From Glandiceps talaboti (lineage: Eukaryota; Hemichordata; Enteropneusta; Spengelidae), in assembly GCF_964340395.1 (NCBI RefSeq), contig NC_135550.1, positions 17,183,984 through 17,247,983 on the forward strand: DNA of 64,000 bases. The letters run 5' to 3'. Shown here piece after piece: positions 1 to 12,890 of this stretch. How positions within the stretch are numbered: the stretch's first letter is position 1; every line of letters begins with the position of its first letter. The notes beneath the pieces are model-generated. The model made no database searches. It worked only from the letters and a program-made list of their open reading frames with translations, and was not told the DNA's origin. Position numbers and translations under genes: made by a program.

Positions 1-72
1 TACATACATACACACACATGGACGGACGGACGGACGGACAGACAGACAGACAGACGGACGGACGGACGGACG

Positions 73-128
<56 letters not shown>
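1..128. repeat. (GACG)n/(GACA)n compound microsatellite
   Basis: Runs of GACG and GACA tetranucleotides follow a short TACA/CA start. The tract reaches the window edge, so its true length is unknown. Confidence 0.95.
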
Positions 129-129
<1 letters not shown>

Positions 130-2228
130 TGCATTGAATACAATGCATTACATACGTGCACACATACAACAGACATTCCCATACATATCGTATTTTCGAC
201 CCTCTGCTCGTTTGATGACTGAAAACATTTTCTCTCATTATAGAACACTAAAGTGTACAAGAACAGCTCTGTGCTCAAGCGGCTTTGTTGTTCGCATTTT
301 TATGGAGTAAGACAGCCCAACATCATATTTCTGTACCAAGCATTTGCAACATATTGGTTTATAATTGTTGTAAAGGAAAGTTCTACTAAGTGCATTGATC
401 TTATAAAACCAGCTTGCTTTAACAAAAACATGCATTCAAAACAACTCATTGCATAATTTCAATTGTGTACGCTTGAACATACAACATGGCATGGCCACTT
501 GAGCAACTTTTAAATATCAACCCCAGCGGTAATGGCATTGGAATCAATCACAGTTAGTAAGCACATGTGAAAATAAAGAAACTTTGATTTTAAAATGTTT
601 TATGTTAAAATCACTGCTCGACAGAAATCATGATATTACAAAAGTTGGTGTTAGACACAAACATGTTTGTCTTAGCTATAGGTTGCTAAGAAACATAGCA
701 ATATTATTTTTTATAAAATGGAGACAAGCATGACCTTTATTGAATAGGAGGTGAAAAAATTGACATTTTTATCATGTGTTATGATTGATTGGTATTAACG
801 TAAATTGTGACCAGAACAAAGACGTCTTTGAGTCGCTATAAAAGTTACATTTTGATAGGGTCAAAGTTTGTCTCAGGGTCAACTAAATTTTAACACTTTT
901 GAGTTTTGGCAGTTCAATACGAATCGTCGTGAAATGCACGTGTTTCAATCAGACTGTTCATGTTCATGAGTTCGACTCCATGAACATAATGTCTAACCAC
1001 TGACGTTTCGACTCTTGGTACGTTTTATTTGTGTAGGTCAATTAAATGGCTATCAACGGACAGCCTCATTTGAATTCAAAACATTGTCGTGATTTATGTG
1101 TCTGTGCCATGGATGCAGTTTACAGTATAGTCACTACACGTAGAACACAAACATCTTGGCACACTTGCACACAATTTAGTTGGTGTGATCACGCATAGGC
1201 TGAGATATATACAAGTCCTCCGTGACTAACCTCACTTCTTAAAAATCTTCACACACATAATTTACAAATTGCAAATTGTATGTTATTTCTCAATAGAAGA
1301 ACCAATGCAACGTCACATATCTGTGTGCATATTTTTTATGTTCACTGAACGGGTTCGTTGTGATCTGAAAAAAAACCCAATCATACTAGTCAGTGTTGGA
1401 ACGTAAAGTAGAGACGTGCTAACAGTGATTGATGGTGTAGTTTGTGCTTTACATGGGACTTACCTATGGGAACCGTCAGTAATTACAGGGGGGGGGGTCA
1501 AGCTCGACATGTTCCCAGGTTCCATTTTCTACAAATTGGCTCCCCCTCTACATTAACTTTCTCTAAAACATGACTCCCCTCCTCTGTACAAATATATCAC
1601 ATACTTCGGTTAAATGGGACAATAGCTTCAGACTCAGTAACCCACCGTTGCCACCACATCGACCATTTTAATGCCATTGGTTGTTTATCATTACTACCAC
1701 CACAGTAAGTTTGTGTGAAGGCACTGCATTAATTAATTCCTGTGCTTGGATGTAATTGGCAGAGCTGAAGGCCAGAACGCCTAAGTTTAGATGGAAGCAT
1801 CACTGGCATTGTCCAGACCTATTAAAAGCATGCCCTATCCCGCCGAGAACCTATTTGTACCCCCTAATTTCACCGGCCCTCCCTATCTGTATTTACTAAA
1901 GGTCCGGCCCCTGGATGTTTAAGTAGCGAACAGTTGATGGGAGTATCTATCTCACTTTCTCGGGTTCTTTTGAATTCTCCATTGCATGAAGAACGCAATG
2001 TTGCTATGAACCTAACAATAGGCATACATCTATTTCTTACTTTCAGGCGAGTTATAGCAGATAACAGATGGCCAATTGTCGACGTGTTCAGTGCAGCAAT
2101 GATTCACCCGCATACTTGGATGGTGAAGCCACCCTGACAGAAACATAGAGCTGAACGTAAACACTACGATTACATACAGAATAAATGGAATCAACAACAA
2201 AGTCAGATTAAAATGTAAGTACTATTGC
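129..2228. other. Noncoding flank downstream of the first FABP gene
   Basis: No open frame here looks like protein; all are short and of random composition. The stretch contains a G10 run near 1490 and, from about 1485 to 1800, a diverged dispersed repeat listed separately. Nothing else is recognisable. Confidence 0.6.
1485..1800. repeat. Diverged copy of a dispersed repeat also found at 29.0-29.5 and 31.8-32.3 kb
   Basis: Blocks such as TTGTGTGAAGGCAC, then GGCAGAGCTGAAGGCC, recur in the same order and spacing as TTGTGTGAAGGCAC and GACAGAGCTGAAGACC in both units of the 2.83-kb duplication. A G-run followed by a pyrimidine-rich ACCCTC/CCCCTC block precedes them in all three places. This suggests an interspersed element of unknown class that was present before the duplication. 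Confidence 0.5.
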
Positions 2229-2234
2229 TTTAAT
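2229..2234 (-). terminator. Probable poly(A) signal ATTAAA of the first FABP gene
   Basis: On the minus strand the sequence reads TGTTATTAAAG about 200 nt after the stop codon. The same TGTTATTAAAG string lies at a similar distance after the second FABP gene (7931-7936). That conservation supports a real 3' end signal over chance. Confidence 0.55.
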
Positions 2235-2432
2235 AACATATAATTGGAGATGCAAACAAGTAAAACACACTAAATTGGCATGACGAAAATACAACGTTGT
2301 CAACAGAAATTTGCAGAGTTCTTGATTCTACACACAGCTGTAAAATTGCAATGAAAAGCAAAACTGAATTGTCCAAATTGTCAGCTAGAGTTCTTGATGT
2401 TACGGATGGTACCTGCCTCCCATCATCGTCGA

Positions 2433-2831
2433 CTATGCACGCTTGAAGTAACGCTTGCCAACCACACTCACACCGTCCTTGGTCAGAGTCATCACCATGT
2501 CATCGCCGTTTACTTCCCTGGTTTCTACCACTGTGCCAGCTTCGACTCCCTTGATGGTAAGCTTTCCTCCGTCGATGCTTGCTACTGATTGTCTCTTTTT
2601 GCCAAGCATTTCGAAATTTTCTTCAAACGGCTCACCAGGCTTGAATTTCTGATCGACGGTGCCCTTTGGACCAATGATCTTCACCGAGAAGGTGTCTCCG
2701 TCCTTTGAGCAATCAATGGTTGTCGAAAGAGTGTCCGCCTTCTCTGCAAATTCGGCTTTACCACCTGCCGCTAAGATGAACTCCTTCATATTTTCGCCTT
2801 TGACAAAATTCCACTTGCCTGCAAAAGCCAT
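2433..2831 (-). CDS. Fatty-acid-binding protein (iLBP family), intronless, 132 aa
   Basis: Complete single-exon gene for a small cytosolic lipid carrier of the FABP/iLBP family (calycin ten-stranded beta-barrel, usually 130-135 aa). The N-terminus MAFAGKWNFVKGENMKEF fits the family signature (G-K-W, then E-N-hydrophobic). ETREVNGDDM at 103-112 supplies Arg105, which aligns with the internal Arg of the fatty-acid carboxylate site. The C-terminus KRYFKRA keeps Arg127 but has Phe129 where most FABPs have Tyr (R-x-Y), closer to the liver-type ending. The ATG has A at -3 and G at +4 and sits 95 bp from a TATA-like box. Most animal FABP genes have three introns; this has none. It is about 89% identical (14 differences in 132) to the protein at 8163-8561. 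The reading frame is intact and family membership is certain; ligand and tissue are not readable. Confidence 0.97.
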   Translation of the reverse strand: MAFAGKWNFVKGENMKEFILAAGGKAEFAEKADTLSTTIDCSKDGDTFSVKIIGPKGTVDQKFKPGEPFEENFEMLGKKRQSVASIDGGKLTIKGVEAGTVVETREVNGDDMVMTLTKDGVSVVGKRYFKRA

Positions 2832-2925
2832 GATAATAGATAGGGAATCGAGTGTTCGATATTAGAAGATCAAGAGAAGAGCAGTGCGACCAGAGTTGGA
2901 AGTAACTGTGCGGTGGCCAAACGTC

Positions 2926-2964
2926 AATATAAGTACATTCAGGAATGCAAATGAGGTTACACCT
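2926..2964 (-). promoter_or_regulatory. FABP proximal promoter: TATA-like box, octamer, AGGTGTAACCT element
   Basis: On the minus strand the order is AGGTGTAACCT (2954-2964), then the octamer ATTTGCAT (2945-2952), then TTATATT (2926-2932) and the ATG 95 bp on. The paralogue at 8.2 kb carries the same three parts in the same order with the TATA-like box the same 95 bp from its ATG. ATTTGCAT is the POU-domain octamer; AGGTGT resembles a T-box half-site or an AGGT inverted repeat. Function is inferred. Confidence 0.7.
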
Positions 2965-4910
2965 TACTTTTGAAGAGGTAACGGGTGACTGGCGGTGCCT
3001 CTAAATCACTTGTTCTTTCAAGATGTCGACAATTTTAGATGGACACTTGGCAGATTTAGCACCATTTTAAACATCGTTTGCATTCTAGACCACACACAAT
3101 ATCTCTATCTCGAGCTTTTAGGCATACACACCCAAATTTATAGTCAAGAAGAAAGTCATTTATCGCACCAAAATTCTTCTAGTTTTAAACAGGAAAGTGG
3201 TCACCCCTCCATGCAGAAAGTGTAATAACCGTGAGTCCCATATATCATAACCTATGGTAGTAAGAGTACCCAATCAACACACTCGTCTCTTGAGTTCGAG
3301 TTTGTTCAAGTAAATATGCCGAAGCAGCCGTGCATTGCTAGTGCTACTTTTATAGCACCCTTCGCCATTCACTGAATCATATAAAATTCATATATCTGTA
3401 CTGGTTGATTTTGCTTCCAAAATACAACATTTTATTTTAAATGCAAGCCTCCGATATGTCAGAATTTAAACAAAGCAAACAACAGGTGACGTCTGAGGAA
3501 TTCCTTTATAAAATTTAAGCCAGTGTTGATGACGAATTTTCAAGTAAAATAAATATCAAATTTGAAAAACACTTTTAATATGTCTTGTAAATTTATAAAC
3601 AGTAAATAATATTTGGCATAAATGCACTTAGATACACATATAGCATATAATCGACGGATTGCTAGCAGGCACGTTTTATATATTACACATTTAACACATA
3701 TTCAAATAGATTGCTGTTGCATCAAACAAAATGCTCTCAAAACTGTCACTGATAAGGCGTCATTCCAATTCAATTCAAACGTTACCCAATAAACGGGTCG
3801 TTCTTTAAAAATGTATTCTTTTATGGTGGTTTTAGTGTCCTTGTCCGTAAGTGACTTGTCGCGGATGAAACAAGTTTGAACCCATTTTATGGTGACGGCA
3901 ATTATTAATATACAGCTTCATATCATATCATACCGTATCGGACACCTTTGTAACAATTGTGTAAACATTCTTAGCATACTATATGCTACTAATATTTTTA
4001 AGGGGCTCTTAAATTAAGTAGAACTCACATCAGTGATAAGATTCAGGCAAAAAAAAGAGCGTTTTTGTTAGTTTTTTGTAGACGGGTTCCGCACTGCTTT
4101 TAAACTACAGTGTACAATAACTGACCTTTTACCTGAAAGTCGTCACGAACTATCAAACAACTTAGATCGACCATTATACCAAATTACAACACATAATCAT
4201 ATAAAATGACTCCGGGACTCGTCAGTCTAATCACGTGATATCTCGATGACATCATCTGTTGAGTTTCAAATATTGCCTGATTTCGTCATATCTCTTCGTT
4301 CTATTACAAATTGTGTTGGAAAGTTAATCATGCCGTTTCACTGTAAGGCAATTTTCCTTCAGCAACATTGTCTATACAGCACCAGGCTTACGAACAATAT
4401 ACTTCTGTAGATACGAATGTACAGGACAGATGTGGACAGTCATGCCATTATAGATGATGGTAGTTTGGTACTCCAGGCCAGAACTATTTATTATACGGTC
4501 ATATAAGGATAAACTCTATCGGACCTTGTATCTAATGTGAATAAATATTAGCTCACATCGCTATAAGACTTAGTGGTCCGGGGCGAGTATTATTTTCAGA
4601 AAGGGATAACACATGTAAATGATGGTTGGGTGGTTATCATCATTACTTTCACTTTTATATTGAGTTTCGTCCCTGTGTGAACAATTCACCAATATGGTGT
4701 ACGTGTCCTAGGTTACATCCACTATCCCTGTATCTATAGAGTCACTGTGATTATATGCTATAAAATAGATGACAGTTGGGGTGGTTGTGTTGTAATATAT
4801 TATGCATCCAATGTCGCGGGATGGCTGTGGAGTAACACAAAGAAGGTTGTAATGGTTGTCCAATTTTGTTGGTAGCCATTAACTTCTCAATATGTTTGTG
4901 TGTGTTTACT
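2965..4910. other. Noncoding stretch between FABP genes
   Basis: Only short frames of random composition are present. No repeat longer than a few units, RNA gene or conserved motif was recognised. Confidence 0.55.
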
Positions 4911-4913
4911 AAC

Positions 4914-4934
4914 AGTGTGTATGTGTGAGTGTGT

Positions 4935-4968
<34 letters not shown>

Positions 4969-5040
4969 GTGAGTGAGTGCGTGCGCGTGCGCGCGCGCGC
5001 GCGCGTGTGTGTGTGTGTGAGGGGGGGGAGGGTAGGGGGT
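4914..5040. repeat. (GT)n/(GC)n/(GAGT)n compound microsatellite
   Basis: GT repeats are interrupted by GAGT units and then by an alternating GCGCGC core, ending in G runs. Alternating purine-pyrimidine GC/GT of this kind can adopt Z-DNA. Confidence 0.95.
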
Positions 5041-5321
5041 AAACGTTCACTGCCACAAAGGTGTTCTGAGGTTTCATGTAAATGTATGCACGAGTTGATT
5101 GTCCAGTATTATTAATGATGGGACTGGGTTCGATTTACATTTGTAAAACCAAAACCAAAACACTGCAATTAATAGTGACTAGTGAAATCATGTAGGTGTA
5201 GGATGTTCAACGAAAGAACTGAGGTGGTAATTGCAACGGAAATCATGATAAAACTAAAATAAAAAGTTACTTGGTTGGGCAAAAATCTTACGAGCATTCC
5301 TACATTTTATTGTCTGGTGCG

Positions 5322-5374
5322 ACAAAAATCTTAGCAACATTGCGACAAAAATCTTAGCAACATTGCTTCTTTAT
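5322..5374. repeat. Short tandem duplication
   Basis: The unit GCGACAAAAATCTTAGCAAC is repeated back to back around 5340-5365, after a related GCGACAAAAATCTTA. It is not in any gene. Confidence 0.8.
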
Positions 5375-5863
5375 AGGCACAACATGCCCATCTTAACCAA
5401 CATTTCTACACTTTCTTCGCGCCACTTTCTTTGCGCCGACTGTGAACTACCATGATCAGTTAAATGTACAAGGACAACACATGAAGGTAAAAATAGTAGT
5501 GTTGGCGCGTTCATTGTGATATTTTTGAGACAATCAATTGACTAAAATGTAACAATTGGTGTACTTCAATTCTTGTCATACCAGATGATAACATGCGAAA
5601 GTGTTAATTACTAAAGATGTTTTGTCGACCCAGAAGATAAGGTGTAGTAACTTCTCTGAGATAGTTGTCTGGCCAGGCGATAAAATGTAGCAATGTTGGT
5701 AAAAAAATTGTCGAACCAGATGACGTTTTGTTGCAGGTTTCATGATTTTCGTTGTATATGACACAACCGTCAATCCTTGATTAACTCGTAGGCTGTAAAT
5801 TTTCAGCGCGGTTACTAGATATAGAATACAACTGTACAAAATACATGTATGGTACGCAAATCG

Positions 5864-6430
<567 letters not shown>

Positions 6431-7930
6431 GTCTATGACATACATGACTGAGAAAACAAAATACGGACTTATAATAGACGTCGGGGAAAACAAGAGATTC
6501 TGTCTAAACTTGAATACAGAACCACATTACCATCAGTACGAAACATATTCTAAAACACCTGGGGTTTTATGCTTGTGTTATTAAAGTTGATGTGGTATCA
6601 CAATATAGAACTTTCGATCTGTCCTGTTACTATGGAATTTTTCATTCTGATGAGTGTCATTGATTAGGACAGACATCTAAAGCCCAAAGTTCTTTACTAA
6701 TTTTTTTGAACTGTTTGTGCATTATAACTCCTGTTATATTTCCAACTAATGTCGTATACGCCATTAGCACGTCTATATTTTTCTCTCTCCAAATTTCAAA
6801 TTTCACAGCGCATTGATATAAGGCAAAAAAAAATCCTTTCAGTAAACCCTAAGACTAATATATTATCAACATGTTTACAATGGTGGTCTGAGATATGATT
6901 TACCCAACCTGTAATGCCATTCCAACACATACGGTAAACAAATCTCATTTACCTTCTATCACTGTGCAGAATAGAGTGACAGACTGTCGTATTCAATCGT
7001 AACTGACGGAAAGGTGAAAGAGAGAGAGAGAGAGGGGGGGAGGGGGGGGGGGCTTTTACTAAGATCTGATGCACTTTGTGAAAGTTAACGAGTATTCTAT
7101 TCTAGGTATACATAAAAAGTCTATACATTGCATGTCAGCACATTATATTTTGTGAACTGGTCTATTACTTATAAACATGACATTCTCTATTATAAAACTT
7201 CAGGTCGAACGGAACTAGAACTAATTCCTGCGTAATTGTTAAGAGGACTAAGTACGAAGGTCAATTACTCGTGCGAGTAGAACATCATCATATCTCGTTC
7301 GTGAACCATCTGAACCTCTGCAATATCCAGATCAATGCTCGGCTCTTATCGCTAGTCCTTCACCCACAGAGATGTCGAGGGGCAATTGTAAATACGGCAG
7401 GGCGACGCAATAGAGAGCCTTTTCTTTCGTAAGTTGGGTGATACGTAGCGAACACTTGCTATTGATTGAAGTTATACTAGTTCTATCCCGAATGAAACAA
7501 ACTATAAATTTGCACGCCATTTTCTAACTTGTAAACCGACACATTATATTTCAGAATCTCTAAAAGTGTCAACTGAGATATCTGTTCATCTTATCAGTGT
7601 TTACGTGTATCCATTTAATGCTTGCCAATTGACCAACATTCGATGGAAGTAAACTGTTGCCTTCTAAATGGTCTACACAGTCATGTCTTAGTATATTTTA
7701 ATTCATTCGCCGACGTTTTAGAAAATGGAGAACATGACTCTGTGATGAACCTGACAATTTCATAATTTCTGGAATGAGCAACAAATGGCGCACCTGTATT
7801 TTGAGCAATTATTCTCAACGTGTCAACTGTCATACAAACAACTTGGAGACAATTATTAATGTAATCACACATATTCTAATAAAAATAAAAGACAAAGAGA
7901 AAGAATGGATTAAAATAAAATATTGTAGTC
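6431..7930. other. Noncoding stretch with a short (GA)n/G-run at 7018-7052
   Basis: The first few hundred bases may be more of the decayed LINE, but no reverse-transcriptase motif could be read. The rest shows only short random frames and a purine tract of GA repeats followed by G runs. Confidence 0.5.
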
Positions 7931-7936
7931 TTTAAT
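7931..7936 (-). terminator. Probable poly(A) signal ATTAAA of the second FABP gene
   Basis: The minus strand reads TGTTATTAAAG about 230 nt beyond the stop codon, matching the string after the first FABP gene. Confidence 0.55.
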
Positions 7937-8162
7937 AACAGTAATTTACAACTGATGATCGAACCAAAAGCGAAAAGATGAAATCAGTGTCGTGGTAAAA
8001 AGGACACGTTGCTTTACGAAAATTCAATGTTCCTGGATCATAAAGTACATAGAACGGGTCTATTGTTAGACTGTCAATAGAGTTATCGTTGTTATCATGT
8101 ACCAATAATGTCAGTGAATCAGGGTGCTTTAAAGAAATCAAAAGTCACAATTCGGTTCAAGT

Positions 8163-8561
8163 CTATGCACGCTTGAAATAACGCTTGCCGACGACATCTA
8201 CACCATCCTTACTCAAGGACAAGATCATGTCATCGCCGTTTACTTCACGGGTTTCTACCACTGTGCCAGCTTCGACTCCCTTGATGGTAAGCTTTCCTCC
8301 GTCGATGCTTGCCACGGATTGTCTCTGTTTGCCCAACGCCGCAAAGTTCTCTTCGAATGGTTCACCAGGCTTAAACTTCTGCTCGACGGTGCCATTTGGT
8401 CCAATAATCTTCACCGAGAAGGTGTCTCCGTCCTTTGAGCAATCGATAGTTGTTGCAAGATTATCTGCCTTCTCTGCAAGTTCGGCTTTACCGCCTGCCG
8501 CTAAGATGAACTCCTTCATATTCTCGCCCTTGACAAAGGTCCACTTGCCTGCAAAAGCCAT
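8163..8561 (-). CDS. Fatty-acid-binding protein (iLBP family), intronless, 132 aa
   Basis: Complete single-exon paralogue of the gene at 2433-2831, with 14 substitutions over 132 residues and no gaps. Arg105 (in ETREVNGDDM) and Arg127 of KRYFKRA are kept, again with Phe129 in place of the usual Tyr. Changes cluster at 74-79, within the central strands that include EENFAALGKQ, and at 113-117 near the C-terminus; the first 27 residues differ at only one position (N8T). The predicted role is cytosolic fatty-acid or other hydrophobic-ligand carriage. The start is fixed by homology, by A at -3 and G at +4, and by the conserved 95-bp spacing to a TATA-like box. The promoter module and poly(A) context are shared with the first gene, so the duplication copied the whole transcription unit. 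No sign of decay. Confidence 0.97.
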   Translation of the reverse strand: MAFAGKWTFVKGENMKEFILAAGGKAELAEKADNLATTIDCSKDGDTFSVKIIGPNGTVEQKFKPGEPFEENFAALGKQRQSVASIDGGKLTIKGVEAGTVVETREVNGDDMILSLSKDGVDVVGKRYFKRA

Positions 8562-8655
8562 GATGATCAGTAAGGGTGTGATGAGGGAATGATGAATTCA
8601 GAAGTAAAGTAGATGGACCAGTACTGGAAATGCTTCTACCGTGGCAACGTGTTAG

Positions 8656-8694
8656 TATTAAATAGACTCTGGTATGCAAATCAAGGTAACACCT
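8656..8694 (-). promoter_or_regulatory. FABP proximal promoter, second copy
   Basis: Minus-strand order: AGGTGTTACCT (8684-8694), octamer ATTTGCAT (8674-8681), TATTTAATA (8656-8664), then the ATG 95 bp on. The sequence between these blocks differs from the first gene, so the blocks look selectively kept. Confidence 0.7.
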
Positions 8695-8699
8695 CATTT

Positions 8700-11600
8700 T
8701 TGGCTAGGTAAAGTTCCCCATGAACTGGTTTGTGCGAGTGCCACTTTTCTCATCTAGAAAGGGATATTTAGTTGCTTTCTGCGCGATTCAGATCTAATTT
8801 CAAACCACAAAAACATCTCCAATCATTTTTTGTAAACGAAAACATCGGCAAGTCATATACAACCCCCATCCCCGAATATATTGCAGTTATCAACATGCGA
8901 AACATCACCCCTTCATATTTAGGTGTTACATTTTTGGTTAGTTCCCTTTTATCAGATTATAGATCATAGGACGTAAGAGTAGATAACCTAATCAGCATTT
9001 TGAATTCTTTGATAAATTTCTATAATGGAATTGATGGTGAAGTAAACATCTAGGTGACAAGCAGAGTAGGTATGAAATAGTACATGTAACCTTTCAGTAA
9101 TGTTAGGTAGAACACACATGACAGTATTAATCGGTCATCTGCTGTCAATTACGGCCCTTTGAATATATACCCCTTCCTCTCTGAGTGTTCGCATAAAATT
9201 GAGGATTTTTTTTTTAAAGTAATGGCGATGCAAGCATTGCAAGGACATTGGCTATAGTTTTATTTTTTGCTGTCACAAGCAAGCTGGTTGTATTAGATAG
9301 TTAGAATAGAAAGAATCTTCATTTATTGAGTCTGGTAAACAGTATTAGTGGTGTATTCCGTACCTGAAAGAGACCATTCTACGGCCTAGATTTGATAAAC
9401 TCCAAGTACTTATTACCGTGTGTCTGATTTGCTTCCGACTTGGTTAATGTTGAAATCGAGAAACTAAACTTACGCCATAGGCAAACCAAGTTGTACGCAT
9501 TCGAAATGAATATATGGAATATTGATACCCTGTCCGATTTACGCGTCTACAGCACTGGTTCTGTAATAAGGGGTTTTCTCAATACTTGCCTTCGACTTAA
9601 AGTGACAAGGTCACTTATATCGCTTGTATTTTCCTTGGCTGATGAAAAAAAAATTGTAATAATCTCTAAATATGTATAGTTTGGATAGAAAGTCTTGTCG
9701 ACAGTATGTATACACATGTAAACATGTATGTTAGATAAATTCTTGTTGTTAGCATCTAGATTTGCTTCAAACACACATGTCATCTACTGAGATAACATCA
9801 GAGGATACAGTCCGAGGTTAGGCCCTACGTCAGTTAAGGGTTCTAAATGTTAACGTTATCATCATGTGTATGCGGATGAACGATTTCAAAACAAAAGATA
9901 ACCGAACCAAAATCAAGGCCGATTAAACCATGTACACTGGAGTTCATTCCAGAGTTCGAAAAAAATCAATAATTTTATTGTGGTCCAGGCGTCGATGCCA
10001 ATTTAATCACGGTTAAAATACCAATATACCAAGTCAGTCACCAGAGCAATCTAATTTGTTAGCTGCAGAGCACTACTTCGCCAAATTTACTCAACGTGTG
10101 TCCTAACACTTGTAATGTTAAAGTGTCCTCGAATTTGTGGTTAGAGTACATGTATGTTGTCTAGTGAACGTACTATGATCTTTATAATCCTAGTAACAGA
10201 ACACACTGAATATCCGTTTATCTTTGTTGGTTTTTTTTTTGTTCATTTAAAGTTTCCCTTACTTTATCGCTTTCCAATAGAGGAAAGACGTAAAACTCAT
10301 AAAATACCAACATTAGGAAAGCCAAGAAAAGACCAAAGAGGATGTTACTATGGCAACACTTCATGAGGTGATGAAACGCATGTTCTGTTTACACTTGTTT
10401 ACCAAACTGACAATTTAGCTGTACCAAGAACTTTGCAAATATTCTTTAGTATCAAGCAACCAATTAGAGACCTTGACACTGTGTTCGTCATCATTGCAAA
10501 GATCATAGAGGTCAAAGTTCGCGAAGTTAAAGTTGAACACATGCATACACATTTAAAAATATATATGTACTGAAATGAACTGTCATTAACACTAGGTGTA
10601 AAACAGAAGAATGGCCGATGAACTAGTCTAGATTTGTTGAGCACTACTAGGGAGGAGCACAGATTGAAGGGCTATGGTCCAGGATCAAGAAGTGAATTGA
10701 ATCGGATATCGCTATCATTGATAACACAAGTAATAACTAATTAATAAAATGTAGCTCCAAGGAGATGAAGTTTTTCTCGCAGTGCTTATATTTAGCACCC
10801 AAATCTTTCATCATGGCAAGGCTTACATTTTTAATTTATTCTCTTCTTACACAGGATATAGGTTCAAGAGATGGGGAATTTCCTTTCAACCGATCTCAGA
10901 AATAATAGAGCGAGAATCAAATTGACAACATGATCGTTTATCCCGGATGTGTCTCCTTGGTGATTTTGATAACATCGACAGACCAATATTTCTTACATTG
11001 GCTGAATATGGAACAATAGAGCGACTGTATACCAATTGGGATGACGAAATAACATAGAATTGGCATCATGTATGTAGCTCAAAGCGTCGGGCAATTTTAC
11101 AAACTACTTGAAAATAAAAATATTCGAGAAATATCATGGAAAGAATTTTACCAGTATTATATCGTTTTCTTTTTATATAGAAATATGTTGAACATCACTC
11201 CATATGTCAATTGCATTGATAACGTTAGCAGTTGTAATTACCGGATGACTTTTGAACATTGGACTAGGTGAGAAGATAACGTGCTTTGAATTTACACTAG
11301 AGTGTGCAGCTATTGGTTATTAATCTTTAAGATTGAATTACACAGTACTTTTTGCACACATATTCTAATAAAATAAGTATCTTAATTCGGGAATATAATC
11401 CTACATGGTCGCCTCTCTTATACTTATACTTATAATTGTGGTGGGAATGCAAGCTGGTGAGGATGATTGGCTGTGACAACATAAACGTATTTTTAGGTAG
11501 TAAATTGCAAAAAAAAAACAAAAACCATGTGTAAAAGGGTTGTTGCTGTACGACAGTGCGTACGGACACGAAGTGATTTTTAAAACAAAACATTTTAATT

Positions 11601-12720
11601 TAGTTTTTATTAAACATGGACTCGTCTTTGCTTTCCTATTGTTTTTTCAAGTAGAAAGCATCTGAAATTTGTCGTAATCTTTAAAATTTCTACAACAAAT
11701 GCTGTTTTCTCATCCATATAGCCATTTCAATAGTACAAAGTACCCCCATCGCTGATTCTTGACATTCTGAGCAAATATAGAAGATATTATCATCTGATTG
11801 GTAATTGTAATTAAGTATGCAAATGAACCAGTCATGCGCATTTCTTACCCATCTTAACTAAAGGACATACGTTTATAATATTGTGACATCGTATAAGTCA
11901 CTCAAGATTATCAACGTTTTCATCACGTTAGATAGAATTCGGAGCGACAATTGGTAAGGTATCACCTAAATGATACATCTCACTATCATGCAAATCATTG
12001 ATGTATTTGCAACGGGAACGTTTTTATAAAAGTGTTTTGTGAAATACAATAACTTACTCGTAATATCGTACAGCGTGAAAAGTATTGCATCACCTGTGGG
12101 TAAACGTATTTTTTGTAGCTGTATACATGATAAATCAAAATCAAATCTATTTTTAGGTCCGCACCCCAAAAAAATCAGCGCCCTCAACGGTGGGCATAGT
12201 TTCATCTTGTTTATGTACTGCTTATGGATAATATCGATCATTGATTATCATGTACAATGTCTAAATATTGGTATTTTAGCAAGTTTCAGTGAATATATTG
12301 TGGTTATGTGATCGAAAAATGATACTCCAAATAGTTTGAAAATGGTGACTGGCAAGTCTTCGCTCAAGATTTTAACTTGTCACTACAGTACCTACATATA
12401 ATATTGACTCCTAATTAACAGATACAATATCTTTTCATAAGTAATTAACCAATTTTTAGTGAATATATATTTTGTTATTTGATATAAAAATGCCCCAGTT
12501 ACAGCTAGTGCACGTGCAGGCCAAACCATAAGTATATACCATATCATTAATATATCCATGAAGTTGGATCACCTTTCCTACAGCCATTGAATGCACACTA
12601 CGCTGCATTCTAATTTATTTTCAATATAATGTGTAAAATACACAGATAGTTACAGACAGTACAACACTAGAGGCTTCATGGTACATTTCACATGATAGTA
12701 ACAGGTGAGCCGTTGAGACG
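8700..12720. other. Noncoding stretch, no recognised feature
   Basis: Frames are all below about 95 codons and unlike any protein I know. No simple repeat or mobile-element signature stands out. Confidence 0.5.
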
Positions 12721-12725
12721 TCGGG

Positions 12726-12890
12726 TCCCAAAGGTAACCCGGTGACGTCATGGATCAATCAGTGACCTAGTGGCGTCATGTGTCCATCTATGACCTGGTG
12801 ACGTCATGGGCCAATCGATGACCTGGTGACGTCATGTCCCATAGGTAACCTGGTGGTGATGTCATGTTCCATCGGCGAACTGGTGAATCA
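12726..12890. repeat. Imperfect minisatellite carrying CRE palindromes
   Basis: Units of 27-31 bp of the form TGACCTGGTGACGTCATG plus a CCAATCGA-like spacer repeat about five times. Three perfect TGACGTCA octamers lie at 12743-12750, 12799-12806 and 12827-12834; other units hold TGGCGTCA and TGATGTCA variants. TGACGTCA is the consensus cAMP response element (CREB/ATF). Confidence 0.85.

Noticed and set aside
3860-3890. B-box-like GTTTGAACCC and other GGTTC strings as tRNA candidates
   Set aside because: No matching A box, acceptor stem or anticodon arm at the right distance here or at similar strings near 5127 and 53740.
8185-8592. 135-codon plus-strand frame opposite the second FABP
   Set aside because: Antisense shadow; the same shadow appears opposite the first FABP.
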